Below, piece after piece: positions 1 to 6,874 of a stretch of 16,761 bases of DNA (the first letter of the stretch is position 1; each line of letters starts with the position of its first letter). Under the pieces are notes generated by a model. The model made no database searches. It saw only the letters and a list, made by a program, of their open reading frames with translations, and had not been told where the DNA came from. Both the position numbers and the translations under genes were made by a program. This DNA is from Ruminococcus sp. (lineage in GTDB: Bacteria; Bacillota; Clostridia; Oscillospirales; Acutalibacteraceae): assembly GCA_017502425.1 (NCBI GenBank), contig JAFVVB010000057.1, forward strand, positions 1 through 16,761, in the 5' to 3' direction.

Positions 1-584
1 CAGAAAACACTCGTCTGTGGAAGTTTTACGACCTCAAAAAAGAAAATCCCGAGTACACCCTCGTTCCCTCTATCGTTTTAAGACGTGATTCCAACAGCGA
101 TTTTTACTCATTCACTTTGGATAAAGGTACAAGCTCCGATATTGCAGTAAACGATCCGGTTGTATCTCAGAATGGTTTAGTTGGATGGGTTAGCGAAGTT
201 GACCTTAATACGTGTAAAGTAGTAACACTCCTATCCCCTCAGACCAGCGTCGGCGCTATTGATAATAAAACTCAGGACACAGGAGTCATCAGCGGAAACG
301 CTAAATACAGCGACAAAAACCGCACCACTATGTCTAAGCTCTCCACTGACCATAAAGTAAAGAAAGGTCATATTGTCACAACTACGGGTATCGGAGGATT
401 ATATCCAAAGGGACTTATTATCGGCGAAGTCACCGATGTGTGCTACGATACCTATAACACATCTTACTATGCTGTTATTAAACCATACGATAATATAAAA
501 ACTATATCAGAAGTAGCTATCATTACCGAATACACCGGTCAGGGTCAGGTACTGATAAATGATAAAAAGGGTAACGAACGATGA
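1..584 (+). CDS. mreC: Rod shape-determining protein MreC, 3' part (5' end outside the window)
   Basis: MreC is a membrane-anchored, extracytoplasmic scaffold of the elongasome; it links MreB/MreD to PBP2 during lateral wall growth. The open frame is already open at position 3 and runs about 193 codons to the TGA at 582-584, so the N-terminal membrane anchor and most of the coiled coil lie upstream. The first visible residues (ENTRLW...LKKENPEY) match the end of the MreC coiled coil. They are followed by the beta-rich domain with the family signatures SFTLDKGTSSDI, QNGLVGWVSEV and TTGIGGLYPKGLIIGEV. A TTG codon at 117 could be called as a start but is internal. The stop overlaps the mreD start (ATGA), so the two are translationally coupled. 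Family assignment is confident; the symbol also rests on the adjacent mreD and mrdA. Confidence 0.93.
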   Translation, partial: ENTRLWKFYDLKKENPEYTLVPSIVLRRDSNSDFYSFTLDKGTSSDIAVNDPVVSQNGLVGWVSEVDLNTCKVVTLLSPQTSVGAIDNKTQDTGVISGNAKYSDKNRTTMSKLSTDHKVKKGHIVTTTGIGGLYPKGLIIGEVTDVCYDTYNTSYYAVIKPYDNIKTISEVAIITEYTGQGQVLINDKKGNER

Positions 585-1090
585 GAAATACGGCAGCTTT
601 TCGGTATTTTGTGTATAGCATGGAGATACTGCTGATTTTCGTGCTACTTGGGACTCCGCTGTTATTACCGGATATTTTCGGTGGAGCACCGTGTGTATTG
701 ATGGCATCGGCTATCACCATAGCGGTGTTTGAATCAGAGGTTCCTGCGATGGTTTTCGGTATGGTGTGCGGAGTTCTGATTGATCTTGGTTTTTCGAATT
801 CCATCGGCACTTTCGCCATATCTCTGACTATCGTTTGTTTTATACTGGGCTTTGTGGCTAATAACTATATTACGGCTAATTTCTGGAACGTTATGCTTAG
901 CAGTATCGTGATAATTACTGCTGTTATGTCGATACATTTTTTATTCAGCTATGTGATTGAAGGATACGGCGAGGCATCGCTGTACTTTATAAATCACTAT
1001 ATTTCACGAATCGTTCTGACAGTTCTTACCACAGCGGCTATTTACTTTTTCAATCGGTTTATATATCGTACACTCTCGGATGAATTTTAA
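581..1090 (+). CDS. mreD: Rod shape-determining membrane protein MreD
   Basis: This 169-residue, strongly hydrophobic protein has about five predicted membrane segments (roughly residues 12-31, 38-60, 72-93, 100-128 and 138-160), the size and topology of MreD, an integral membrane partner of MreC in the elongasome. The stretch FGMVCGVLIDLGFSNSIG resembles the conserved MreD segment with a Gly-rich turn and D-x-x-x-s. The ATG overlaps the mreC stop by four bases, and an AAAAAGGG Shine-Dalgarno-like run sits at 566-572 inside mreC. MreD sequences diverge widely, so the call rests on topology plus position between mreC and a PBP2 gene. Confidence 0.9.
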   Translation: MRNTAAFRYFVYSMEILLIFVLLGTPLLLPDIFGGAPCVLMASAITIAVFESEVPAMVFGMVCGVLIDLGFSNSIGTFAISLTIVCFILGFVANNYITANFWNVMLSSIVIITAVMSIHFLFSYVIEGYGEASLYFINHYISRIVLTVLTTAAIYFFNRFIYRTLSDEF

Positions 1091-1118
1091 AAAATAATAT
1101 TATGAAAGGGTGATTTTC

Positions 1119-3179
1119 ATGGGCAAAGATAATAAAAATGCTAACATCAGAATTATTATCTGTATAGTGATGGTCATCCTTATTTTTTCAGGTTTTGCAT
1201 TTCGACTTTTTAATTGGCAGATTGTAAACGCTGAGCAATATCAGGAAATATCGGCTCAATCAACGTCATATATCGAAGAATCCGACGCGACACGCGGAGA
1301 GATTTTAGACGTAAACGGCAAACCGCTTGCGGTAAATAAAACTGCATACAATATCGTAATGAATAAAATCTACATCAAGGATGACAACACTAACAGCGTT
1401 ATTTCTACATTACTCGATTTATGTGTAGCATGCGATACAAAATGGGTTGATGTGCTACCGATTGCGGTAAGCTATGATACGGTAGTTTTTGAAAATGACA
1501 GCGAGGCTGAGTATGAGTATATAGTCGGCGAGAGTATGCTCAACGAACCTAAGCTTTCGTCAGCACAAGATGTTTTCGATGCGTTATGTAAGCGCTATGA
1601 AGTAGAAGATGTCGAAGATTTACAGCGCAGACGAGATATTGTTTCTGTCAGATATAATATGGAAAAAAGTGGCTACTCGTACTCTGATGTATATATATTT
1701 GCTCAAAAAGTATCTCAGGATACGGTAGCTGTGGTTTCTGAGCAAACCCAGTCTATCGCCGGCGTTGAAATCAGAGTAACTAATGAGAGAGTTATCAAAA
1801 ATGGTACTACCGCTCCTCATATTCTCGGTGTTGTTGGTTCTTTGAGTGCTGACGAATATGAAGAGAAAAAAGATGATGGTTACGAGATGAATGACGTTAT
1901 CGGAAAGTTCGGTATCGAAGCGGCTCTTGAAGAAGAGCTCAGAGGCGAATCAGGCACGAAAACTATCGTAAAAGACGAAAACGGTAACGTAGTCAGCGAA
2001 ACAGAAACTAAAAAGGCTCAACCTGGTAATACAGTTTATTTAACAATAGATTCAAACGTTCAGCAGGTTGCTAACTACTCACTTTTAAAGAATATCAACC
2101 GTGCACGTGCTGAAGGCGAGGCACTCAAAAAAGCTGCGAAAAAAAGCAATGCTCAGCAGAAAGATCGCTATGGTGAGGACTGCTACTGCGGTGGTGCTGT
2201 TATGCTTTCAGTAAAGGATAATTCCGTTATTGCGGCGGCATCGTGTCCGAACTACGATATATCAAAGTACTACGACGATACATATAACGTGTGGCTCAAC
2301 ACAAGCGAGCACGCACCGATGTTCTCGCGTACTTTCGACGGGTCTTTTGCACCAGGTTCTGCGTATAAACCATGTGTCGCATTAGCGGCATTACAGGAGA
2401 AGGTTATTTCTCAGAATACTCTTATTAACTGTACTAAACACTATGATTACTATAAAGATGATGTAGTAAACTGTATGGGTACTCACGGACCTACTGCTTT
2501 GCATAATGCGATGACAGTATCGTGTAACTACTATTTTGCTGATACAGGTAGAAGACTAGGTGCCACTACACTTTATATGTATGCTGAAAAATTCGGACTT
2601 GGCGTAAAGACAGGTATAGAAATCGACGAGTCGGTCGGCACGCTTGCAGGTAGAGATTCCACTACATGGTATGAAGGAAATGCTGTACAGGCGGCTATCG
2701 GTCAGAGTGACAATACTTTTACTCCGATGCAGCTTGCTACTTATGTATCTACCATTGCTAATAACGGCGTCAGATATAAAACTCACCTTATCAGAAAAAT
2801 CGTAAACTATGAACGTGACGAAACAATTCTTTATAATGATCCCAAAAAACCTATGAAGGTTGAGGAAACAGGAATATCAAAGAAGAATATGACACTAGTA
2901 AAAAGCGCTATGCGAAATGTTGTCAAAAATGGTACTGCGACACCGGTAGCAGCATATCCTAAGGCAGTAGCAGGCAAAACAGGTACTGCCGAAAACGCAG
3001 GAAGTGATCATGTAATTTTCGTGTGTTTCGCTCCGTATGAAAAACCTGAAGTAGCAGTGGCAGTTGTGCTTGAGCACGGCGCTAAGAGTAAGTATGCTAT
3101 GTATACTGCTATGGATATGATGGACGCGTACTTCTATGATAAAACTCTCAAAAAGGTCAAAGCAAAGAGCTGGGGCTAA
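1119..3179 (+). CDS. mrdA: Penicillin-binding protein 2, class B transpeptidase of the elongasome
   Basis: This protein cross-links peptidoglycan during rod elongation. It is 686 residues long with one N-terminal membrane anchor (about 11-29) and a PBP-dimer/pedestal domain beginning near TRGEILDVNGKPLA (about 58-71). The C-terminal transpeptidase domain has all three active-site motifs: SAYK with the acyl-serine at about 414 and lysine at 417, SCN at 468-470, and KTGT at 620-623. The preferred start is the ATG at 1119, preceded by GAAAGGG at 1104-1110; an in-frame GTG at 1110 lies inside that ribosome binding site and is less likely. It is 28 bases after mreD and likely in the same operon. 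A terminator follows, and no rodA lies directly downstream as is common elsewhere. Whether it should be named PBP2 or spoVD-like depends on context; mreCD adjacency favours PBP2. Confidence 0.92.
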   Translation: MGKDNKNANIRIIICIVMVILIFSGFAFRLFNWQIVNAEQYQEISAQSTSYIEESDATRGEILDVNGKPLAVNKTAYNIVMNKIYIKDDNTNSVISTLLDLCVACDTKWVDVLPIAVSYDTVVFENDSEAEYEYIVGESMLNEPKLSSAQDVFDALCKRYEVEDVEDLQRRRDIVSVRYNMEKSGYSYSDVYIFAQKVSQDTVAVVSEQTQSIAGVEIRVTNERVIKNGTTAPHILGVVGSLSADEYEEKKDDGYEMNDVIGKFGIEAALEEELRGESGTKTIVKDENGNVVSETETKKAQPGNTVYLTIDSNVQQVANYSLLKNINRARAEGEALKKAAKKSNAQQKDRYGEDCYCGGAVMLSVKDNSVIAAASCPNYDISKYYDDTYNVWLNTSEHAPMFSRTFDGSFAPGSAYKPCVALAALQEKVISQNTLINCTKHYDYYKDDVVNCMGTHGPTALHNAMTVSCNYYFADTGRRLGATTLYMYAEKFGLGVKTGIEIDESVGTLAGRDSTTWYEGNAVQAAIGQSDNTFTPMQLATYVSTIANNGVRYKTHLIRKIVNYERDETILYNDPKKPMKVEETGISKKNMTLVKSAMRNVVKNGTATPVAAYPKAVAGKTGTAENAGSDHVIFVCFAPYEKPEVAVAVVLEHGAKSKYAMYTAMDMMDAYFYDKTLKKVKAKSWG

Positions 3180-3289
3180 AAAACAGTAAGAGAGTTACTA
3201 AAAACAAGTGTCTTACTAGCTAATATGTGAATAATTGGACGTACTTTTTATTGAATATGCCTAATTTTATGAGCGATTATTCTACATAG

Positions 3290-3317
3290 AGAGCAACGAA
3301 TTTTCGTTGCTCTTTTT
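3290..3317 (+). terminator. Rho-independent terminator after mrdA
   Basis: A perfect 10-bp stem (AGAGCAACGA at 3290-3299 with TCGTTGCTCT at 3304-3313) encloses a 4-base loop and is followed by a T run to 3317. It separates mreCD-mrdA from minD. The 110 bases between mrdA and this hairpin hold only a weak 6-bp dyad (3185-3190 / 3212-3217) and no recognisable gene. Confidence 0.88.
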
Positions 3318-3352
3318 ATTGTTTTATGCTAAAATAACTGTGAGGTATTATT

Positions 3353-4093
3353 ATGAGCAAGGTAATTGTCGTAGCGTCAGGAAAAGGCGGCACGGGAAAA
3401 ACTACGGTTACAACGTCGCTTGCGTTGGCACTAAGCAGAAAACAGAATAAAGTTTTAGTCGTGGACTGTGATAGTGGTATGCGAGGAACTGATATGATGC
3501 TCGGAATTACCGACCGTTTAGTGCACGATGTTTCTGATATCATAGCGGGAACGTGTGATTTTGATGATGCGCTTTATGAATGTCCGGGAGCGAAAGGACT
3601 TTATACTATCGCCGCACCTATATCAGCCGAGGACGAAGTAAGTCCTCAGGTGATGAAGCAGTTCATCGAAGAGCATAAAAACGATTTTGACTACGTTTTA
3701 GTAGATGCTCCTGCGGGACTTGGTACCGGATTTGAGGCGGCGGCTGTTGCGGCTGATAGAGCGTTGATTGTAGTCAACACTGAACCTATCAGTGTGCGCG
3801 GAGGTATCAATATCCGTGAGAAACTCACCGAAATGGGAATCGAAGATCAGCGCCTCGTTATTAACCGCTTTGATAAAGAGCGTTTTATCAGCACTAAACT
3901 TTACGAAGATCTTGATGAGATTATCGATACTGTGGGGGTAAGACTTATCGCACTTATACTCGAAGATGTGCGTATACCTGCTCTTGCGCAACGTGGGGCA
4001 CTCGCTACTAACTGGTCGAGTTCTGGCGTTGTATTTGATAGTTTGGTGGAAAGAATCAACGGAAACGATGTCGCACTTTCTGTAAAGCTTTAA
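3353..4093 (+). CDS. minD: MinD-like septum-site P-loop ATPase (solitary, no minC/minE beside it)
   Basis: This 246-residue ParA/MinD-family ATPase has a deviant Walker A motif GKGGTGKT at 10-17 (signature Lys11, catalytic Lys16), the A' segment DCDSGMRGTD at 38-47 and Walker B VLVDAP at 115-120. The later NRFDKERF segment fits the MinD-type nucleotide pocket. MinD normally dimerises on ATP, binds membrane through a C-terminal amphipathic helix and recruits the division inhibitor MinC. Here the C-terminus ends NGNDVALSVKL: I see no basic amphipathic helix of the usual kind, and the protein is somewhat shorter than typical MinD. A TGAGGT ribosome binding site at 3341-3346 supports this ATG. 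It follows the mrdA terminator and is 45 bases before mgsA. Assignment to the MinD group is good; a conventional Min role is uncertain. Confidence 0.82.
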   Translation: MSKVIVVASGKGGTGKTTVTTSLALALSRKQNKVLVVDCDSGMRGTDMMLGITDRLVHDVSDIIAGTCDFDDALYECPGAKGLYTIAAPISAEDEVSPQVMKQFIEEHKNDFDYVLVDAPAGLGTGFEAAAVAADRALIVVNTEPISVRGGINIREKLTEMGIEDQRLVINRFDKERFISTKLYEDLDEIIDTVGVRLIALILEDVRIPALAQRGALATNWSSSGVVFDSLVERINGNDVALSVKL

Positions 4094-4138
4094 CTTCTAA
4101 TAATTACTTTTACATAGAATTAGTATGGAGGGATATTT

Positions 4139-4534
4139 ATGAATATTGCACTTATTGCACACGATGAGAAAAAAGAACTGATGGTACAGTTTTGTATTGC
4201 TTACTGTGGAATTCTGAGCAGGCACAATATTTGTGCTACCGGCACTACCGGTAAAATGGTCAGCGAAGCAACAGGACTTGAGATACAGAAGTTTCTCGGC
4301 GGTTCTCAGGGCGGTGACCAGCAGATTGCTGCGCGTATTGCGTGCAATGAAATCGATATGCTTATGTTCTTCCGTGATCCACTCACTCCTAAACCACACG
4401 AACCAAATGATATGAATCTTTTGCGTCTTTGCGATATGCACAACATCCCAGTTGCCACTAATATTGCTACTGCTGAGGTTCTTATCCACGGTCTTGAACG
4501 TGGTGACTTAGACTGGAGAAATATCGTAAGATAA
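4139..4534 (+). CDS. mgsA: Methylglyoxal synthase
   Basis: This enzyme converts dihydroxyacetone phosphate to methylglyoxal plus phosphate, a cytosolic glycolytic bypass that releases phosphate when sugar phosphates accumulate. The 131-residue protein has the expected N-terminus IAHDEKK (His8, Asp9), the phosphate-binding TGTTGK segment at 34-39, and GGDQQIAARI with Asp60, equivalent to the catalytic Asp71 of the E. coli enzyme. It also has FFRDP at 77-81, PHEPND at 86-91 (His87 equivalent to E. coli His98), and IPVATN. At the position usually occupied by a second aspartate (E. coli Asp101) it reads Asn90 followed by Asp91. The start is set by GGAGGGA at 4127-4133. The 45-base gap after minD suggests co-transcription. 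Regulation by phosphate, as in other family members, is an inference. Confidence 0.93.
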   Translation: MNIALIAHDEKKELMVQFCIAYCGILSRHNICATGTTGKMVSEATGLEIQKFLGGSQGGDQQIAARIACNEIDMLMFFRDPLTPKPHEPNDMNLLRLCDMHNIPVATNIATAEVLIHGLERGDLDWRNIVR

Positions 4535-4544
4535 TATACTTTAG

Positions 4545-4570
4545 GGAGAGATTTGCGTCTCTCCTTTTTT
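4545..4570 (+). terminator. Rho-independent terminator of minD-mgsA
   Basis: The stem GGAGAG (4545-4550) pairs with CTCTCC (4559-4564) around an 8-base loop and is followed by six T residues, directly after the mgsA stop. Confidence 0.82.
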
Positions 4571-4577
4571 GTTGCAG

Positions 4578-4603
4578 AAAAAAACGCCCGTTTTACTGGG
4601 CGT
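4578..4603 (-). terminator. Rho-independent terminator of the small lipoprotein gene
   Basis: The stem ACGCCC (4584-4589) / GGGCGT (4598-4603) has an adjoining A run at 4578-4583, which becomes a U tract when read on the minus strand. It lies 18 bases past the stop of the minus-strand lipoprotein gene and back to back with the mgsA terminator. Confidence 0.82.
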
Positions 4604-4621
4604 TTCTCTATCTTATATTAA

Positions 4622-4834
4622 TTATTTAGCGTCTTCGACGGCTTCTACCGCTTTTTGATAGTCTTCGATATCCTGCTGAATATCGTTATAGTCTTCTAAA
4701 GCTTTTTCGTATGCCTGCTCAGCGTGCTCTGCAGCTTCCATAGCTTCTCTGAGCTTTTTTTCTTCTTTACTTTCGCACGCGCATAGTGATACGCATAAAA
4801 CCATAGCCAGTAATAGTCCGAATATTTTTTTCAT
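4622..4834 (-). CDS. Small acidic helical lipoprotein of unknown function
   Basis: The precursor has 70 residues. Residues 1-19 form a lipoprotein signal peptide (basic MKK, hydrophobic core) ending in the lipobox L-C-A-C, so Cys20 should be lipidated and the protein held on the outer face of the membrane. The mature 51 residues are rich in Glu, Asp, Lys and Ala, contain no glycine or proline, and read as one continuous amphipathic helix with coiled-coil character. An in-frame ATG 15 bases upstream is contained in the ribosome binding site (GGAGGT), so the second ATG is the likely start. An extended -10 promoter lies just upstream. I recognise no family. It could be a small envelope spacer or a partner of another membrane protein, but nothing here decides that. 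Confidence 0.75.
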   Translation of the reverse strand: MKKIFGLLLAMVLCVSLCACESKEEKKLREAMEAAEHAEQAYEKALEDYNDIQQDIEDYQKAVEAVEDAK

Positions 4835-4863
4835 ACGAATTACCTCCATTTGCTATATTCTTA

Positions 4864-4872
4864 ATTATACCA
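4864..4872 (-). promoter_or_regulatory. Extended -10 promoter of the small lipoprotein gene
   Basis: Read on the minus strand this is TGGTATAAT, a perfect TATAAT with the TGn extension, about 30 bases upstream of the start codon. No good -35 is visible at 17 bases, which is usual for an extended -10 promoter. Confidence 0.65.
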
Positions 4873-4902
4873 CAAGAATATATAAATTGCTACATATATT
4901 GT

Positions 4903-4932
4903 AAAAGCCCACATCATCTGATACGGGCTTTT
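4903..4932. repeat. 30-base interrupted palindrome (hairpin or operator)
   Basis: Eight outer base pairs (4903-4910 with 4925-4932) are followed by a 2/2 internal loop and three inner pairs around a 4-base loop. It is GC-cored within very AT-rich DNA. T residues follow on the plus strand only weakly. It may be a terminator for an unannotated transcript, or a dyad operator for the adjacent XRE protein; the sequence does not decide. Confidence 0.6.
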
Positions 4933-5130
4933 TAAAAATCATTATTCTTATTATATTTTCCATCATAAGAAAAACACAGACAATTATATATAATTTTATA
5001 TATATCAAAATATATTGAATGTATATGTTCGGCATAACATAACAACTTTGTGTAAACAATAATTAATAACATATATTTTTATACCAGTTGCATCTTTATA
5101 AAAGCTATTATAGTGTCAGGGGTGTTTACT

Positions 5131-5439
5131 ATGTATGAAGACTTTGTGCGAGAGCGAATTACTCAGCTAAGGCTCAAAAAGGGTGTGTCCGAATATCAGA
5201 TGAGTTATGACTTAGGACACAGCAGAGGTTATGTGTACAATATATCGTCAGGTAAAGCGTTACCGCCACTGAAAGAATTTTTCTCTATATGCGAATATTT
5301 TGAATTAACTCCTCATCAATTTTTTGATACAGAAACGCAAAACCCCAAGTTGATTCAGATGATAGTGGATGGTGTGTACAAGCTGAGAGAAGAAGACCAG
5401 ATTATTCTGCTTTCTTTTATTAATCGAATGTTAAAGTAA
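5131..5439 (+). CDS. Small XRE-family helix-turn-helix protein
   Basis: This is a 102-residue cytosolic protein with an N-terminal Cro/C1-type helix-turn-helix over about residues 6-62. It has RERITQLRLKKGVSE (helix 1), YQMSYDLGHSRGYVYNIS (turn and recognition helix) and LPPLKEFFSICEYFELTPHQFF (helices 4-5). The remaining 40 residues look helical (MIVDGVYKLREEDQIILLSF) and may serve dimerisation. The start is the ATG at 5131, with CAGGGG at 5117-5122 as ribosome binding site; the GTG at 5113 overlaps that site and is rejected. It is monocistronic, divergent from the lipoprotein gene and closed by its own terminator. The target is unknown; autoregulation or control of the divergent gene is a reasonable guess. 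Confidence 0.85.
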   Translation: MYEDFVRERITQLRLKKGVSEYQMSYDLGHSRGYVYNISSGKALPPLKEFFSICEYFELTPHQFFDTETQNPKLIQMIVDGVYKLREEDQIILLSFINRMLK

Positions 5440-5452
5440 TAATCGATGAGAG

Positions 5453-5483
5453 TAAAGCCACGTTTTTCGTGGCTTTATTTTTT
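5453..5483 (+). terminator. Rho-independent terminator after the XRE gene
   Basis: A perfect 10-bp stem (TAAAGCCACG at 5453-5462 with CGTGGCTTTA at 5468-5477) with a T5 loop is followed by six T residues. Confidence 0.9.
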
Positions 5484-5494
5484 ATGTAAACCTA

Positions 5495-5523
5495 TTGGAA
5501 AAGCGTGAAAAATGTGGTATATT
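5495..5523 (+). promoter_or_regulatory. Sigma-A promoter of hisS-aspS
   Basis: The -35 is TTGGAA at 5495-5500, the spacer 17 bases, and the -10 TATATT at 5518-5523 with a TGG extension just before it. Transcription would begin near 5530, leaving a leader of only about 34 bases, too short for a T-box riboswitch. Confidence 0.8.
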
Positions 5524-5563
5524 ATAAACTAGATAAGTTTGTACTAAAGAAAGGGTTTATATA

Positions 5564-6859
5564 ATGGCTATACTCACTAAAAAAGTCAGAGGTACCGAAG
5601 ATGTACTTCCTAAAGACAGCTATCGCTGGCAGTTTATTGAGGATATTATGAGAAAAGAGTCGCAGTCTTTCGGATATAAAGAAATTCGCACTCCTGTTTT
5701 TGAACACACTAAGCTCTTTTCACGAGGTGTCGGTGAAACTACCGACGTTGTCCAGAAAGAGATGTATACCTTTGATACCAAAGGTGGCGAAAGTATCACA
5801 CTTCGTCCCGAAGGTACTGCCGGAGCGGCGCGTGCACTGCTTGAGCACGCTATATATAACGATGGTCTACCTGTAAAGGCGAGCTACTTCGTTTCATGTT
5901 ACCGCTACGAAAAACCTCAGGCAGGCAGACTCAGAGAGTTCCATCAGTTTGGTCTTGAATGCTATGGCACTTCTAACCCTGCGGCTGATGCCGAGCTCAT
6001 CTGTGCGGCTAAATCTATTTTTGATCGTCTTCAGATTAAGAATCTGCGTTTAGAGCTTAATTCTATCGGTTGCCCTACATGCAGAAAGAAATACCACGAA
6101 GCATTAAAAGAGTATTTTGAGAATTCAAAGGAAGAGCTGTGTGAAACATGTCTTTCACGACTTGAGCGTAATCCGATGCGTATTCTTGATTGCAAGTCAC
6201 CGGTATGTTCTGCTATCGCTGAAAATGCACCTAAGGTACTCGACTATTTATGCGATGAGTGTAGCGAACATTTTGAAAAAGTAAAAGAATTGCTCACTAA
6301 AGCGGGCGTGGAGTTTATCGTCAATCCTACTATCGTCAGAGGTCTTGACTATTATACAAAAACCGTGTTCGAATTTGTATCTACCGATATCGGTGCCCAG
6401 TCTACCGTTTGTGGCGGTGGCAGATACGACGGTCTTATTGAAGAACTCGGTGGTCAGCATATGCCGTCTCTTGGTTTTGCGCTCGGTATGGAAAGACTTT
6501 TGATGTTGATGGACGCTCAGGGTATTGAAATAGAAAAACCGAACACCTGCGATATTTACATCGCTTCTATGGGTGATAATGCCGCTAAGAAAGCGTTTGA
6601 GCTCACCCAGCGTATCAGAACAGCGTCGCTTTACGCCGAGTGCGACGTAGTCGGAAGAGGACTTCGTGCTCAGATGAAATATGCTGATAAAATCGGCGCT
6701 AAATTCTCACTCGTTATCGGTGATAACGAAATAGCTGAGAATAAAGCTAAACTAAAAAATATGCAGTCAGGAGAGCAAAGAGAAGTTTCGCTCAAAGAAG
6801 AGTTTTTGACTCAGTTTTACGATGCGTTATTTGATGCTCAGAACCCTGACGTACTATAA
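5564..6859 (+). CDS. hisS: Histidyl-tRNA synthetase
   Basis: A class II aminoacyl-tRNA synthetase that charges tRNA-His with histidine. The 431-residue length is normal. Motifs in order are RPEGTAGAAR (81-90), the motif 2 region CYRYEKPQAGRLREFHQFG (112-130), the HisRS-specific RGLDYYT (259-265), GGGRYDG (284-290), motif 3 PSLGFALGMERL (301-312) and a C-terminal anticodon-binding domain from about 325. The region between the catalytic halves carries cysteine pairs C170/C173, C193/C196, C210/C215 and C230/C233, which suggests a metal-binding insertion. AGAAAGGG at 5548-5555 sets the ATG. It is followed after 15 bases by aspS, a common Firmicute pair expressed from the promoter at 5495. Confidence 0.96.
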   Translation: MAILTKKVRGTEDVLPKDSYRWQFIEDIMRKESQSFGYKEIRTPVFEHTKLFSRGVGETTDVVQKEMYTFDTKGGESITLRPEGTAGAARALLEHAIYNDGLPVKASYFVSCYRYEKPQAGRLREFHQFGLECYGTSNPAADAELICAAKSIFDRLQIKNLRLELNSIGCPTCRKKYHEALKEYFENSKEELCETCLSRLERNPMRILDCKSPVCSAIAENAPKVLDYLCDECSEHFEKVKELLTKAGVEFIVNPTIVRGLDYYTKTVFEFVSTDIGAQSTVCGGGRYDGLIEELGGQHMPSLGFALGMERLLMLMDAQGIEIEKPNTCDIYIASMGDNAAKKAFELTQRIRTASLYAECDVVGRGLRAQMKYADKIGAKFSLVIGDNEIAENKAKLKNMQSGEQREVSLKEEFLTQFYDALFDAQNPDVL

Positions 6860-6874
6860 GAGGAGAGTGAAAAC

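Larger units (their letters stand above)
4835..5130. other. AT-rich divergent intergenic region with a GC-stem dyad
   Basis: This is about 296 bases between the lipoprotein gene (minus) and the XRE regulator (plus). The minus-strand promoter lies at its left end and long A/T tracts fill 4935-5085. A nearly palindromic 30-base element at 4903-4932 pairs AAAAGCCC with GGGCTTTT around a symmetric AC/AC internal loop and an inner ATC/GAT stem. A 64-codon frame on the minus strand (4865-5059) has no ribosome binding site or family resemblance and is not called as a gene. No strong plus-strand promoter is evident; TTGCAT at 5088-5093 is the best -35-like hexamer but lacks a well-spaced -10. Confidence 0.6.

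Noticed and set aside
3307..3335. Possible minD promoter TTGCTC-17-TAAAAT with TGC extension
   Set aside because: The -35 lies in the mrdA terminator stem and the predicted transcript would begin at the ribosome binding site itself (about 3342), leaving almost no leader; too weak to list as a feature.
4097..4489. 130-codon frame antisense to mgsA
   Set aside because: It lies entirely opposite the conserved mgsA coding sequence and has no supporting start signal.
4865..5059. 64-codon minus-strand frame in the AT-rich region upstream of the lipoprotein gene
   Set aside because: It has no ribosome binding site, a hydrophobic low-complexity Ile/Tyr sequence typical of translated A/T tracts, and it overlaps the lipoprotein promoter and the dyad.
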